DNA of 64,000 nt from Takashimella koratensis (taxonomy: Eukaryota > Basidiomycota > Tremellomycetes > Trichosporonales > Tetragoniomycetaceae): contig BCKT01000015.1 of NCBI GenBank assembly GCA_003116875.1, positions 682,001 to 746,000 on the forward strand, read 5' to 3'. The position numbers and the translations under genes are program-made. Positions 47,309-58,053 of this stretch are shown one piece after another. A model generated the notes under the pieces. That model had not been told where the DNA came from. It was given only the letters and a program-made list of their open reading frames with translations, and made no database searches. Each line of letters begins with the position of its first letter. The stretch's first letter is position 1.

Positions 47309-49407
47309 TTATATGACACGGGCGAGAGCAAATACCAACAGAGGTGCCGTGGCGATGGCCATTGAGAAGAACAAGAGTGCCGATGCGGTTGGGGTTGAAG
47401 ACCGGTTCGACCCGCTTGACTGGAGTGAACCGCCACCCGTTGTCCGAGTCGCAGTCTGAGTAGTACCTGGAACCTCGGTTACATGCACATGTGTCGTCAA
47501 CGTCTAGACTCTCATGTCAGCCCCATTCAATCACATAAGGCATCTTCAGCGAGTGTGGGATTTCAACTCGACACCTACCTGCACGACGTAGCCGATACCA
47601 GACGAGCCCGAGGTCTCGACCGACTCAGTAACCGTGACTACAACGTCGCCACCATCGGAGCCCGCCGTCGCAGTCGGGTTCGTCGCAGTGACCGTGACAA
47701 CGACGACTGAAATCATGTCAGTTTCGTCTCTCCCTAGCCCTTCACATAGGCCTTTAGCCTCCCAACTTGTTATGTCCAAATTCTCTTCAAAAACAACTCG
47801 ACTCACCTCCGCCGGTATCCGAGGCTCCCTCGGTCGTAGTCCCCGTACCGCCTCCAGCAGTGACAACCACAACCACCGTTCCCACTTCCGTTCCCGTCGT
47901 CGTTGACCCAGCCGAATTTGTTCCCGTGATATAGTTGGTGACGATTTGAGTGGCGGTGACGATGGGAACCGACGCGGGGGTTGTGGATGTTGATGGGGTG
48001 CTGGAGGGTACTGAGGCGCTGGTTGATGCGACAGAGGATGGTGCGGATGAGGGGGAAGCAGAGGAGGTGGAGGAGAGGGATGGGGCGGAAGAGGGGACAG
48101 AGGCAGATGATGACGCAGGGGCCGAGCCAGAGGGGGCGGAGCTGGAGCCAGACGCTGAGGTGGAACCTGAGGAGGGGTCCGATGCAGAGGAGCTGGCTGC
48201 TTGGCTGGAGGCGGAGGCCGAAGCGGAGGCTGACGAGGGCTGTGCGGAACTCGGGGGAGAGACTGCAGAGGAAGGAGGTGCCGACGCTGAATTGGAGACA
48301 ATCGCAGAGGAAGCTGCTGCAGATGAGGAAGCGGGTGGCGCTGAAGAAGCCGATGCCGATGCAGCAGCTGATGAGGGAGGAGGTGCCGCGCTAGACTCGG
48401 ATGAGGCTGGTGCCGATGGGGCGGGTGCAGAGGAGGCGGAAGCAGAGAAAGCCGCGGCACTACTGCTTTGTGCCGCCAGTGCGGAAGACGAACTGGGTAC
48501 AGCGATGGAAACGGCGGATGAGGCGGGTGTGGAAGGCGTAGTAGTGGACGTATCGGACGTAGCGGAGACAATCGTAGATGACGTAGCAGAGTCAGAAGCA
48601 ACAGGCGTAGCAGAGGCAGACGTAGACGTGGACGATGAGGCAGGCGTGACAGGCGTTGAAGACGTTGGCGAGAGGCTGGGAGGAGTTAGCGCAAAGGAAA
48701 ATCGGATGTATGTAGATCACCGAGCCATTGACGCACGATGCAGAGGTGGCCGAGGATACGAGAAGCGAGGACGAAGGAGAGAGGGTGGAAGAGGTGTCAG
48801 ATGTTGAGGTGGAGGTTGCAGAGGAGGGATCAGAGGACGGAGCGGAGGCGTCGGTTGACGAAGGAGCAATCGAAGCGGCCGATGAAGCCAGAGTCGACAG
48901 AGCCAGCGAAGACGACCTGCTGCACGCTGAGTGCGAGAGATGCTGGGTTGCAGCCAAGCAAGGGGACGGGGAAAGGGGGATGGACGAGGTGAATAAGAGC
49001 ACTCACGCTGGGGCAACTGAGGCTACGAAAAAGTATCAAAGAGCAGAGTCAGCACGTGGGACTGGGGAAGGGTGGTTCCGTAGTGTAGGACAGGGTCCGG
49101 GAACGATGACGGTCGGGTAAAAAGTGGACTAGGGATGCGCAGGTTTTTTTCGAACGTGGATTGGAGCGATCAACGGGGTTGAGATGGGTAGGTGGGGTGG
49201 GTGCATAGGAATGAACAGACGGGCATGGAGATGGAGGTGAATGAGATGAGAAAGCGTGAGGGATGGATAAGACGTACAGGAATCTAAAGACGAGGAAGTC
49301 GCTTGCCGCCGGAAATGGGGCGCGGCTACACCGGCCTGAGCCGGGGAGGTCGATGCGGCAGCGAGCAGGAGAGCGAGGAGGAAAGTGGACTGGATCGTTC
49401 GTGTCAT
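47309..49407 (-). CDS. mucin-like Ser/Ala/Thr-rich GPI-anchored surface protein
   Basis: Cell-surface protein of roughly 480-500 residues. Exon 1 (ATG at 49407) encodes a signal peptide (MTRTIQSTFLLALLLAAASTS) and a dibasic site (HFRRQAT). Very short exons follow, one near 49033-49013 of 10-16 nt. Then come long Ser/Ala/Thr/Pro-rich repeats without fixed unit (about 48930 to 47960) with hardly a charged residue, expected to be densely O-mannosylated. After them are VPIVTATQIVTNYITGTNSA and two Val/Thr-rich strands (VVVVTVTATNPTATA; VVVTVTESVETSG), which resemble the beta-rich stems of fungal adhesins. The last exon has a GSGS-rich omega region and a hydrophobic tail (ALLFFSMAIATAPLLVFALA), the GPI signal, ending at TAA 47309. 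There is no recognisable ligand-binding domain. The donors I chose around 48720-49000 are the only ones that keep the Ser-rich frame. Confidence 0.82.
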
Positions 49408-50701
49408 GCTTGCAGGGGAGACGAGTGGGGTGAGCGTACAGCCGAATCCAGACTGGTTTCGATCAAAGGTTGTATGACAAGGACGTTGTTGGCGGGGATG
49501 TGGAAACGGCAGGGGCGCGGATCGTGGATAAGGCGTGTGCGTCACAGTGAAGCGATCGTCAATGCAGCTTTGGGTTCATCAGGCGTGGGCGTGGACAGTA
49601 GACAGTGAAGAGGCGATCGAGCTGTGATGAGAAGGTCGTGTCGAGAGTCCAGCTCGTTTTGGATGTTGTGGTTATGATGAGTATCGTGGGGTCGTCAATG
49701 GTGGATGAAGAGGTTGGAGAAAGGGTGAAGAGGGATGGTAGTTGTGGTGAAGGTGGAGGCGGACATGAGAGGATGGGGTGGGATCGGGGTCGAGGTGAGG
49801 ATTAGATGGTATTAGATCATGCTGAGGAGAAGGGACAGCATTGTCAAGGGTGGAAGTGAGGAGAGAGGAGGTGGAGAGGAGTGGGAGTGGGAGTGGGAGT
49901 GGAGAATGAGAGAGGTCGGCAAGGCTACGGAAGACAATGCGGGGGATGTAATATAGACCAGGGTTAGCCAGGGTTAGCCAGGGTGAGACGATTAGGATTA
50001 AAGGATAAGCACCGCACAGACAACCAAGGATTGTAGGAACCGCACCCCACGCGGGAGGAGTGAGGAAGCGGCGAGGCAGAGGGGCAAAGGATGGGCAAGG
50101 GTTCAAAGGAGGGCATAGACTCTGGCCAAGGATGGTGAGCAGAAAGGATCCTGCCGCAGCGGTTTATGGCGTCCCTGGCGTGTCCCTTAACCTTGCGTCA
50201 ATCAATCAATCAGCCCATCATCCCACAGCAAGCCCAGGAAAGGATCCGGTGGTACGTCTCCGGTGGAGGTGATGAGATGACGTATCGTTGTCAGTTACGT
50301 AATCTCTCTCCCCTCTTTGCGTTAACGGAGAGTGCGAGGTTTCCGCCCCGTTGAGGTTGCCGATATCCGAGGTCAGACCTCCACTTTCTCTGCCCAGCAC
50401 AGATCGCCGTCTCGATCAGAGTTTGAGGTACACCGTGGGTTTGTCGTACATCTCTCTCACCTCTCTCTCTCTCTCTTTACCTTAGCTACTCCCACCCTCA
50501 TTCCGTCTCCTCCCCTTTCTCATCTCTTGGCCGCTTCCCACCGTTCCTCGTCGTCGTCGTCGTCCTCCTCCTCTCTACGCGCGACTGTCTCGCCACCTCG
50601 TCGACTACTCTCACCCACCTCGGTTGAGTCGCATACCACGTCCACCTCGTCCATCCACTTCATCACCTCTACGAGCTACTACCTATGCCAATTCCAGTGA
50701 G
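49408..50701. other. divergent promoter region with short repeats
   Basis: About 1.3 kb between the mucin-like gene and the NYN gene. It holds a GTGGGA repeat (about 49881-49903), a 10-bp repeat GGGTTAGCCA at 49961-49984, and CT and TCG runs near 50455-50575 in the leader of the NYN gene. No gene is supported. Confidence 0.55.
49961..49984. repeat. 10-bp tandem repeat GGGTTAGCCA
   Basis: Two full units and the start of a third (GGGTGAG). Next to it, at 49881-49903, is a separate GTGGGA hexamer repeat of about four units. Both lie in the upstream region shared by two divergent genes. Confidence 0.8.
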
Positions 50702-52702
50702 ATGGACGTCGAGGGCACGAGTATAATGCCTCCGCCCGTGCCCGTAAGGGTAGGGCGGATAGCAGGGAGGTACGAGTCGGCAGATTGGTCTCCGACTCGA
50801 GTAAAACAAGGCAAAACGACAAAGAGCAGTGCAGCAGGGCCAAGCACCCCGAGCAGAGATCGTTTAGGAGAGACCGGCAATGGAAATGCGGACGAGCAGA
50901 GTAATGGATCGGGCCGACAACTGCCTGTCGAGGACAGTCGAGAGAAGCATGCGGCCGATTCGTCCTACGGCCCAGTCGAGGCCGATCCAACTTCAGACTA
51001 TGGGACTGCCACCAGCGACCCAGTTCCATTATCTCATGTTCTGCCACTATCGACGCTGCCAGGTTACACCCGCCGCGTTGGGCGACGCACCACTCGTGTT
51101 CGCCTCCCACGAAAAGCCCGCCCACCTCCTTCCCTCTCACCTCTAACTCCACTCCCCCACTCTCCTGCCCTTTCCTCCGTCCCCGCGCACCCACCTCACC
51201 TTTCCCCTTTCATCACAGCTTTCGGCCCCGACTCTCTCTCCTCCCTACAAGACCTCGCTCGACTCGACTCGATTGGTTCCCGTCTCCCTCCCCCACTCAG
51301 TGATGTCTTCCACCTCCTCTCCGACCCGAATCCTTCGGTTGCCGTGCGCGTTGCCAACGCCCTCCGCCGCGCACTCGGGGTTGAACTCATCCCGCCCGTC
51401 GAGCATGTGGACCGGGTGGGCCTTCGCCGCGCGATTGCGCTGGCTAGGGACGACGCGTACATCGGAGCCGTAGCGGCAATGTCTCTGCCCCTCGCGCCGA
51501 CAGAGGTAGATCCAACGCACGGGGACGAAGAGAAAGAGGGGAAGGCGCAGGTCAGGTTAACAGAGTTTAATAAACCTTTACTAGTGGGGAAACTGAAAGA
51601 GGTGTTCCCAGTGGATAGGAAGAGGTTGGAGCTCGGTGCGGCTGGGGTGTATGGTGAAGAAGGGGAGGTGGTTTGGAAGGCGGGAGTGGGGAGGATGAGA
51701 GGTGATGGCAATGGAGGCGGGTACAGGTCGGCTTCCATTGGACGTGGATCGGGAGGAGTGCACATCTTCCTTGACTAGTAAGTCGCCTTGGCTAGGTTTT
51801 TTAAATACTGTAACTGGATCGAGAGGCAGCGAAAGCTCTGAGGATGACTAGTGTCATGTACTGACTGTCTCAACCCGCGCAGCTCAAATATTCTCTATGG
51901 CCTATTAGACTTTCTATCTACTCGGGACGCGACCTCTCTCCCACCTCGACACCAACGGATCCTCTCACTCACACTCCTCTCCCTCCTCCTTCTTCGCGGC
52001 CGTTCTCACCCTTCTGGATCTTTACACGCCGTCGCTTCCTCTCCTGTCCGACAAGACCTCGACCCCCTCGTTCGGTGTGGGTGGGAGGTATCCGTGCTCA
52101 AACGCGTTGAAATTGGGGATACTGAAGTCGACGACGTGATGGCGGAGAAGATGGTGCCTGTACCCGTAGGCAGGAAAGGAAGGGATGAAGGACTGGGGAG
52201 TGGGAGGTTCAAGGAACAAGGAGTGGACGAGGTACTGTGCTTGAAGATGCTGCAGACCCTGAATGCTTGTGGGGTGAGAGAGGCAGCTGGGCAAGGAGGA
52301 GGAGGGGTGGTGGGTCAGGCGCCGAAAGGTGGAGTAGTGGTGTTAGCGACAGGAGACGCCAGAGGAGGACAGTTCAACGCAGATGGGTTCTTGGGAGCGG
52401 TCAGAGAGGCACTCGCACGAGGATGGATCGTCGAGCTATGGTCTTTCAAGTCAGGTAAGTCTAAATGCAACAATCCGCAGAGACCAGACCCGTCAACAGC
52501 TTGTCGACGACGCTGTCTGGTGGTTGTGTGACTTGTTTCTGAATGTGGCAATGTGAAAACTGATGTCTTGGACGCACGTTCTTTAGGACTCTCGAGGAGC
52601 TGGGCAGAGGTGGCGAAGAGGGAAGGATGGGATCATCGGTTTGGGATCCACACGCTCGACCCGTTTGGCGAGTGGTTGGTTGAAGTTGGAGACGAACGAT
52701 GA
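50702..52702 (+). CDS. putative NYN/PIN-like RNA-cleaving domain protein
   Basis: Three exons (50702-51777, 51883-52454, 52587-52702) give 587 residues. The first 150 are disordered with Ser, Gly and basic patches. A helical part (SVAVRVANALRRALGVELIP and following) precedes the catalytic-looking domain, which starts in GGVHIFLDYSNILYGLLDFL. The join across intron 1 creates DYSN, the first Asp-x-Ser-Asn of NYN domains. The domain continues GGVVVLATGDARGGQFNADG then AVREALARGWIVELWSFKSG and LSRSWAEVAKREGW, ending near the stop in LDPFGEWLVEVGDER. The order DxSN ... TGD ... D ... GW.VE.W ... LS matches metal-dependent NYN nucleases, with a long insert (about 120 residues) between the first and second motifs. 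Cellular target unknown. The open frame extends upstream of 50702, but that part lacks an ATG. Confidence 0.82.
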
Positions 52703-53126
52703 CTGTGTCAACGTTGGGCTTCGGCGAGGAGGTGTATCAGCATTATCGCATTGCATATACCATCTTGTTACGTGCATTCTCAAAACTGCAGGCTCGGCCT
52801 CTCGCCCTTCACACTGCGCGGAACCACCTTTGTGTCCAAAGCAGAGGCGGGATCTTGTGGCGTGAGCGTGGGGTTTTAGCGTTTCAGGCTTTTATCAAGA
52901 CAAAAGATGTTCTCACGGTCTTCGCTTCGTTTCCCAACTCCGCCTTGGCCGTGTACTGTACACTCTCGACAACTGCGTGAACCCCAACCCCTTAACTCTG
53001 AGCACCCCCTCAACAATACTTATTCTCTCTCCTCTCCTGCACTTGTTACTCTCCTCTTTTCCTCTTTTTTTTTACTTCTTCCCACTCCTCCGCGACGAAC
53101 TGCACATCCCAACGCTTTCTTTCATC
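52703..53126. other. intergenic, leader of the first orphan triplet gene
   Basis: 424 bp. The last 110 bp are pyrimidine-rich (CT and T runs at 53020-53080), as expected upstream of a start codon. No gene seen. Confidence 0.5.
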
Positions 53127-54137
53127 ATGAGCTCTCCTTCAAACCCCAGCCTCACGGAGAAGAGCATTCGTCTTTACGACCTGTCTCTTGCCAATGGGAA
53201 GAAACAGCTCTGCACGGCTTTCTCTTCCCTCGTCCAGCGACCAGACGGCTCGGTTTGCATCTTGTCTCTCCAGGGTGCCCATCGGGTATTTGCCGAAATC
53301 GACCATCGGTTTGGCGTTGCCGACTCGATTCATGAGATGTACGATTCCCACGGCGACTCCCAGATGACGAACAAGAACGAATGGGCACGTGTCACTCGAT
53401 GCCTCGAAAAGGAGCAGGCCGATCGAAATTTCAATGTCGAATTATTCTCACCGATCGATTCCGAGCTCGCCAAAGAACTTGCAGGCAGCGACCTGTACAA
53501 CGAGGCGGTTTCGCGTGACTTCAAAGACACACGGTTTCTGTTCGTTCCGCCAATCGGCTTCGAAGACGCTGACAATCACTTCCCCTGGAAGTTCAGCCCT
53601 TTGATTGACGATATCGAGCAGCGCTGGCGCGATTTCACTCGGACCGATCGTTTCCTCTTAAAGGTCAAGCCACGAGAGAATAGCCTGCACGTCGTGCTTT
53701 TCGGCAGCTTGATCAGAACCGTCCAGCCCTCCGGTTGTTATCCCGCGTCCAACAAAACCATCCACCACAGCGGTATCTTGGAAGGCTCAGAAGTCGACTT
53801 GACGACAGCCGGGAGAAAGATTATCGTCGACGCAATCGATACCTGGATTGACAAAACGATCACTCCCAGCGGTGGAGAGCTTTGGGAAGATGAAGAGCAT
53901 CTATCAAAGTCACTCAGCAAATCTGTCATGTGGGCGCTTCAGGCGCCCCATTTCAAAGTCAGCGAGCACACTGTACCCTTTTCCGAGGAGGACAACGCGC
54001 CAATTGTTCGTGAGCTGGAAAACGGAACCACAGTCACCATCGAGTTTTCTTTGATCACCCCAGCGTGCGACGATGAGCAAAGCGAAGGCGAAGACGAGAA
54101 CGGCTACGAAGGGACCACAGACGCGATTCAAGAGTGA
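53127..54137 (+). CDS. intronless orphan protein, triplet copy 1
   Basis: 336 residues from ATG at 53127; the frame is open further upstream but the leader there is pyrimidine-rich and unlike coding. No signal peptide, membrane segment or known motif, so probably cytosolic or nuclear. It resembles the two following genes in architecture: an N-terminal strand-rich part (TAFSSLVQRPDGSVCILSL), a middle with RFLFVPPIGF then WKFSPLIDD, a helical region, and a C-terminal strand PIVRELENGTTVTIEFSLIT that aligns with the last strand of its neighbours. It then has an acidic tail (DDEQSEGEDENG). It is the most diverged of the three. Intronless, whereas the conserved genes of this window have introns. 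Function unknown. Confidence 0.75.
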   Translation: MSSPSNPSLTEKSIRLYDLSLANGKKQLCTAFSSLVQRPDGSVCILSLQGAHRVFAEIDHRFGVADSIHEMYDSHGDSQMTNKNEWARVTRCLEKEQADRNFNVELFSPIDSELAKELAGSDLYNEAVSRDFKDTRFLFVPPIGFEDADNHFPWKFSPLIDDIEQRWRDFTRTDRFLLKVKPRENSLHVVLFGSLIRTVQPSGCYPASNKTIHHSGILEGSEVDLTTAGRKIIVDAIDTWIDKTITPSGGELWEDEEHLSKSLSKSVMWALQAPHFKVSEHTVPFSEEDNAPIVRELENGTTVTIEFSLITPACDDEQSEGEDENGYEGTTDAIQE

Positions 54138-54624
54138 CGTGACGATGATCGAATCTGAGAAGGTGGGGGCATGGCATACCTCCAGGACCAGTCGTTTGCA
54201 TAGTACACTTCGGGGCACACTTGGTGGCTGCGTCTTATTCACAAGAGGCCTCTTCCAAAGTGTCGTGTTGTCACAGAGCCTAGTGACTCGTTCTTATGGT
54301 TGCATTTCGTTGAGGATGAGAATCGGGTTTGACGGGCATGCCGATACAGCTTTGAAGGGATAAGAGGTGGCAAAAATGGGGAACTTTACCACAAGCTTTG
54401 CATGAGCGTGGGGAAAACACACTGTACTTTACCGTTTCTAGAACTCTACTGCCGAATAACTCCTTTGATACCACAGACTATGGACAGAGCCAGCTATACT
54501 AAGCGCGTTAGATAACAAAGGGTGTTCAGCTCTTACGCCTGGTGAAGGGAGGTCATTGTTTCAAATTCTTTCCGACCCCGATATTTCGTCACCCGCCTTA
54601 CTCGGGCTCATGCTGGAGTCTTCA

Positions 54625-54670
54625 GACTTGACATGTACCCAAGATATGACTTGACATCTACCCAAGATAT
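54625..54670. repeat. 23-bp tandem duplication in the promoter of triplet copy 2
   Basis: Two adjacent 23-bp units (54625-54647 and 54648-54670) that begin GACTTGACAT and end CCCAAGATAT, differing at one base (G/C at position 12). They lie 75-120 bp before the ATG at 54744. Confidence 0.85.
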
Positions 54671-54743
54671 CTGACCGATAGCTCGTAACCTCACCGTTCA
54701 AGAAACCTGTGACACGCAATCTACAGATCACGCCAAAGCTATC

Positions 54744-55721
54744 ATGCCGTCTAACTGGGACAATAGCGTCTCTGGAGGTCTCGCGCCCATTAGAGCATTC
54801 AAACAAGGTCAAGAAGTGATTTTTCTGATTTCAACCGTTATGTGGGCCAACAAGGATAACTGTTTCCAGCTAGCTGATCACTGTCTCTCCAACTTTAAGA
54901 ACGCCCTGGAGAACAGGCTACATGGTCCAGAATACCTTGACCCACTAGCGTCCGAAAAGCCTCACCCTTTCAATGTCGACACGGTTAGCAGACTCTGGGA
55001 ATCTTCCATGAGAGACACGTGCGGGGTATCCGACTTGCATAACTTGACACAAGTCGAAGAAAGTGCTCTGAGAGCTATTCCTTCCCAATTCGCCCCTTAC
55101 GTACTTAGCCTTACCGCTTATAACGCGAGGAACGAGACGCTGTTTTCCTGTGCAAACGTTCGGTTCACTCCATCGTATGACGACAAGATATCCTCCCTCA
55201 ACTTCTCTTGGGAACCTATCCTGTATGATAGACCCAAACGGCCGGAGAAGTATCAAGGTTGGACGGAAAAGAAGACGTTCTACATCTTCTCTGACATACT
55301 CGAGAATGACATGAGCGGTCTCGTGAAAATAGCTTGCCCCTTGACGATGGTTCCTTGGGCTAAGTCTCCCATTACCCAGACTTTTTTGGCCGGCTTTGAG
55401 AACCCGCTCCCGGAATCGCTTCGGACATTCCTGAGAGAGACTGCACGGGAAATCGGGGAGGCGATCACTACGGCAGCCAGACTGGAAGGTTATCTGGACT
55501 CGGTCTGGATCATGGATCTGACAGGAGAACAGTCTTTTGAATCCCGACTGGACGCGCGGATGCTCGCGGAATATACCGAGCTCACTACAACTCTACCACC
55601 GACTCTGTCATCGGAAGTAGACTTTGTTGATCCGCCTCCCGAAGAACCTATGATGTTGACAGATGGGACGAGGATAGAGATAGAATACTTTACAGCACCG
55701 CTGACGGTTCCCAATCACTGA
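54744..55721 (+). CDS. intronless orphan protein, triplet copy 2
   Basis: 325 residues, ATG at 54744. No signal peptide, membrane segment or known catalytic motif. It aligns with the next gene over its length: LISTVMWANKDNCFQLADHC (next gene LVSNLLWVDDTTCFQLNSEY), LHGPEYLDPL (LEGPKYVGLL), ANVRFTPSYDDKISSL (LEFRFTPPSSIIPTL), SWEPILYDRPKRPEKYQGW, MDLTGEQSFESRLDARM (LHQPVGELSFEDMLEARL) and PMMLTDGTRIEIEYFTAPL (PIVLDDQTQIHIEYFTAP). The predicted fold is mixed alpha/beta. Codon use is more relaxed than in neighbouring housekeeping genes, with frequent AGA, CTA and ATT. Function unknown. Confidence 0.8.
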   Translation: MPSNWDNSVSGGLAPIRAFKQGQEVIFLISTVMWANKDNCFQLADHCLSNFKNALENRLHGPEYLDPLASEKPHPFNVDTVSRLWESSMRDTCGVSDLHNLTQVEESALRAIPSQFAPYVLSLTAYNARNETLFSCANVRFTPSYDDKISSLNFSWEPILYDRPKRPEKYQGWTEKKTFYIFSDILENDMSGLVKIACPLTMVPWAKSPITQTFLAGFENPLPESLRTFLRETAREIGEAITTAARLEGYLDSVWIMDLTGEQSFESRLDARMLAEYTELTTTLPPTLSSEVDFVDPPPEEPMMLTDGTRIEIEYFTAPLTVPNH

Positions 55722-56040
55722 CCCCAAACGTCATGATTTGCGTTGTTGTGGCTATACCATGCTCGTGCTCTTTGTTGCCCATGCTTGGTGGGGTCGCTTC
55801 TCACTCTCGCTGACACTTATGCATGACAAGGGATCTAAGCTGTCAAACGACGTAAAAGGACTTGACTGGTTCAAACTTTCGCAGACCGATTGCTCTCTCT
55901 CTCTTTGCCTTCGAGACAGACTGATTTGGTCGTAGAGTCAACGGCGGCCTATTGTGACGTAGCTGTACATCCCATCCTCGACTGTATCATTCTCGCTATT
56001 CAGAATCATCAGGACTACAATACCCTCACCACAAGACATC

Positions 56041-57009
56041 ATGGAAATCGACAGCAAAGAACCGTCAACAGATCTGAATATGATCAAGGCCGCACCAATC
56101 AGCTTCTTCAACAACAGTGATCAAGCCTACGGGGTGCTTGTATCTAATCTGCTATGGGTGGACGACACTACTTGTTTCCAGCTTAACTCGGAGTACGCTG
56201 ACGTGTTCAAGCGCGAGCTGGAGAAGACCTTGGAGGGACCAAAGTATGTGGGGCTGTTGAAAGAGCTCCCCGACAAGGAAACGCGTAAAGAAATCCTCCG
56301 CGAAGAGTGGGCAGCCGCAATGAAGTCCACAACTGACGTGGATGACTTGACCGATCCTTGGGCAATCAAACGTACTGAAATGTTTACTATGCTCCCCAGT
56401 GACGATGCCGAGCTACTCCATGCTCTCACGATTTCGCACATTCAGAAGGAGCCTGATGCGCTTTTCTCGCGGCTAGAATTTCGTTTCACACCTCCGAGCA
56501 GTATCATACCGACGTTGACGTACCCCTTGAAGCCCATAATGATGCCGGGAAAGTACTCCGGACAATCGTCGGAGCCGTGGGTGAAGCGCGAGAATTTCCA
56601 CATCAGCCGTGACTTTTGGACCCATAGCGTTCAGCTTGCATTCCCAAATACCATCCGTAAATGGGTCGAGTCAACCTCTGGAGACCTGGAACCAACTGTC
56701 CTAGGACAGTGGTCTGTTCCACAGTCGATACGAGACTTTCAACGACTTGTTGTTGAGGAAATAGGGAACGACGTGGTTGATCGACCGAAACATGGAGAGC
56801 AATGTTCATTCTGGCTTCACCAACCCGTCGGAGAACTTAGTTTTGAAGACATGCTAGAGGCTCGACTTTGGATCAAGTATCGCGAGTTGAGTAAGGGTGA
56901 CCCCTCAAATTGGTTTAGTGAGGTAACAGTGAACGAATCACGGACAGATGAGCCAATTGTACTTGACGATCAGACGCAGATCCACATTGAGTATTTCACC
57001 GCTCCGTGA
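56041..57009 (+). CDS. intronless orphan protein, triplet copy 3
   Basis: 322 residues, ATG at 56041, preceded by a leader that differs from those of copies 1 and 2. Most similar to copy 2 (see there for matching segments). Shared signature: a WxxxxxxCFQL segment near residue 42, FRFTP in the middle, a GELSFEDMLEARLW helix, and the C-terminal strand ending IEYFTAP at the stop. No targeting sequence. The last residues are those conserved between copies, so the protein is complete. Convergent with the CxxC gene that ends at 57319. Function unknown. Confidence 0.8.
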   Translation: MEIDSKEPSTDLNMIKAAPISFFNNSDQAYGVLVSNLLWVDDTTCFQLNSEYADVFKRELEKTLEGPKYVGLLKELPDKETRKEILREEWAAAMKSTTDVDDLTDPWAIKRTEMFTMLPSDDAELLHALTISHIQKEPDALFSRLEFRFTPPSSIIPTLTYPLKPIMMPGKYSGQSSEPWVKRENFHISRDFWTHSVQLAFPNTIRKWVESTSGDLEPTVLGQWSVPQSIRDFQRLVVEEIGNDVVDRPKHGEQCSFWLHQPVGELSFEDMLEARLWIKYRELSKGDPSNWFSEVTVNESRTDEPIVLDDQTQIHIEYFTAP

Positions 57010-57318
57010 GAATCACCAAGCTGTTCACAAGTTTCCTTCGTAATTTGTTCGATGCCATTGAGTTGACCTTGCCACGTGCTAAAAAAGTAGATCTGTACTA
57101 TCTGTCGAAGCGATGTTCTTCTTCAGCTCGTATCGACACTGACGGCTTCCATCCTCTCATGTTCCCTCCTCCCGGTGCTCTCACGAAACCACTATGTCTG
57201 CTTTATCACAATGTACCAATTCCCTCTCTTACACTCTACCTCGTGTGCATCACAACCTGCCTCTCAGTCATGAGTGTATACATACACGGCCGGGCCTTCG
57301 ACACAATCTTGCATCTCG

Positions 57319-58053
57319 TCATGTGTATGACACATCCTCAGCCTGAAATGTTCCTTGCCCAGCCTCCCCCTCGTTCCCGGCTGTCTGTTCCCACTGCGCG
57401 AGCGATTTGCAGTCGGCTTCGGCTTCGAAGTCGGTGAGCTCCTGATCGGGGATAAAAGTGATCGTCGGAGTGCGAAGGGGAAGAGGCGAGTTGGTATTCG
57501 AGGTTTTCTCCGAGGTGACGAGAGACGAATTGGCAAAGGAAGAAATGCGAGGAGGAAAGAAGGTGAGGCAAGAGCGGCAAAGGCTCCAGCAGTTCGAAAA
57601 CAAGTGAGCGGTGGTGGAGTCAGTCGCGTTTGATACGGGAGTGGCAAGGGCTTCGTTGATGACGTCGACCTGGAGCAAAAGCTTTTCCCTGGTTTCTTCG
57701 AACCGACTGACAAGTGATCGAGCCAGGGGACCCAGTTGGCTCGTGTCTGCTGCTATCTCAATGGTGAGAGAGCATTCGTCATCTCGTGAGAACCCTTGGA
57801 TGCCGTCCGCGCAATTGAGCCGGCGTCCAAGGATCGAATCGACCGCTGAAGACTGATCGACGAGCTCCTTGGCGTATTGTGTCACGCACTCCTGCAGTCG
57901 TTTGAGTCCAAGTTTGCACTCGGCGTTCATGCTGACATGTGATTGGTTGCGGCAGAGAATTTTCAACTCCTTCATGAGACATTCACGAGATAGAACGCTC
58001 GAGGTCGAATTCGTCGAACAGCTCAAACACAGTGGATGTCGAAGTTCGATCAT
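57319..58053 (-). CDS. intronless orphan protein with two CxxC motifs, copy 1
   Basis: 244 residues from the first in-frame ATG (58053); the frame is open upstream but without ATG. The N-terminus MIELRHPLCLSCSTNS carries CLSC. A helical middle, with LARSLVSRFEETREKLLLQV, leads to a second cluster, HLFSNCWSLCRSCLTFFPP, with CxxxCxxC. The C-terminus is Ser/Pro-rich, then acidic. The layout (CxxC, about 150 helical residues, CxxC-x-x-aromatic) is the same as in the gene at 58579-59493. The two CxxC pairs, far apart in sequence, could bind one zinc ion and clamp the ends of a helical bundle. No signal peptide. No known family recognised. Confidence 0.68.
   Translation of the reverse strand: MIELRHPLCLSCSTNSTSSVLSRECLMKELKILCRNQSHVSMNAECKLGLKRLQECVTQYAKELVDQSSAVDSILGRRLNCADGIQGFSRDDECSLTIEIAADTSQLGPLARSLVSRFEETREKLLLQVDVINEALATPVSNATDSTTAHLFSNCWSLCRSCLTFFPPRISSFANSSLVTSEKTSNTNSPLPLRTPTITFIPDQELTDFEAEADCKSLAQWEQTAGNEGEAGQGTFQAEDVSYT

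Noticed and set aside
47950..48807. 285-codon acidic, Ala/Glu-rich frame on the plus strand
   Set aside because: It is the exact antisense of the Ser/Ala/Thr-rich repeats of the mucin-like gene on minus; the complements of TCx/GCx codons give Glu/Ala/Gly. The minus strand has the signal peptide, splice sites and GPI signal.
53127..57009. Retrotransposon or DNA transposon origin of the intronless triplet
   Set aside because: No terminal repeats, target-site duplications, reverse transcriptase or transposase motifs around the genes; local gene duplication explains the array better.
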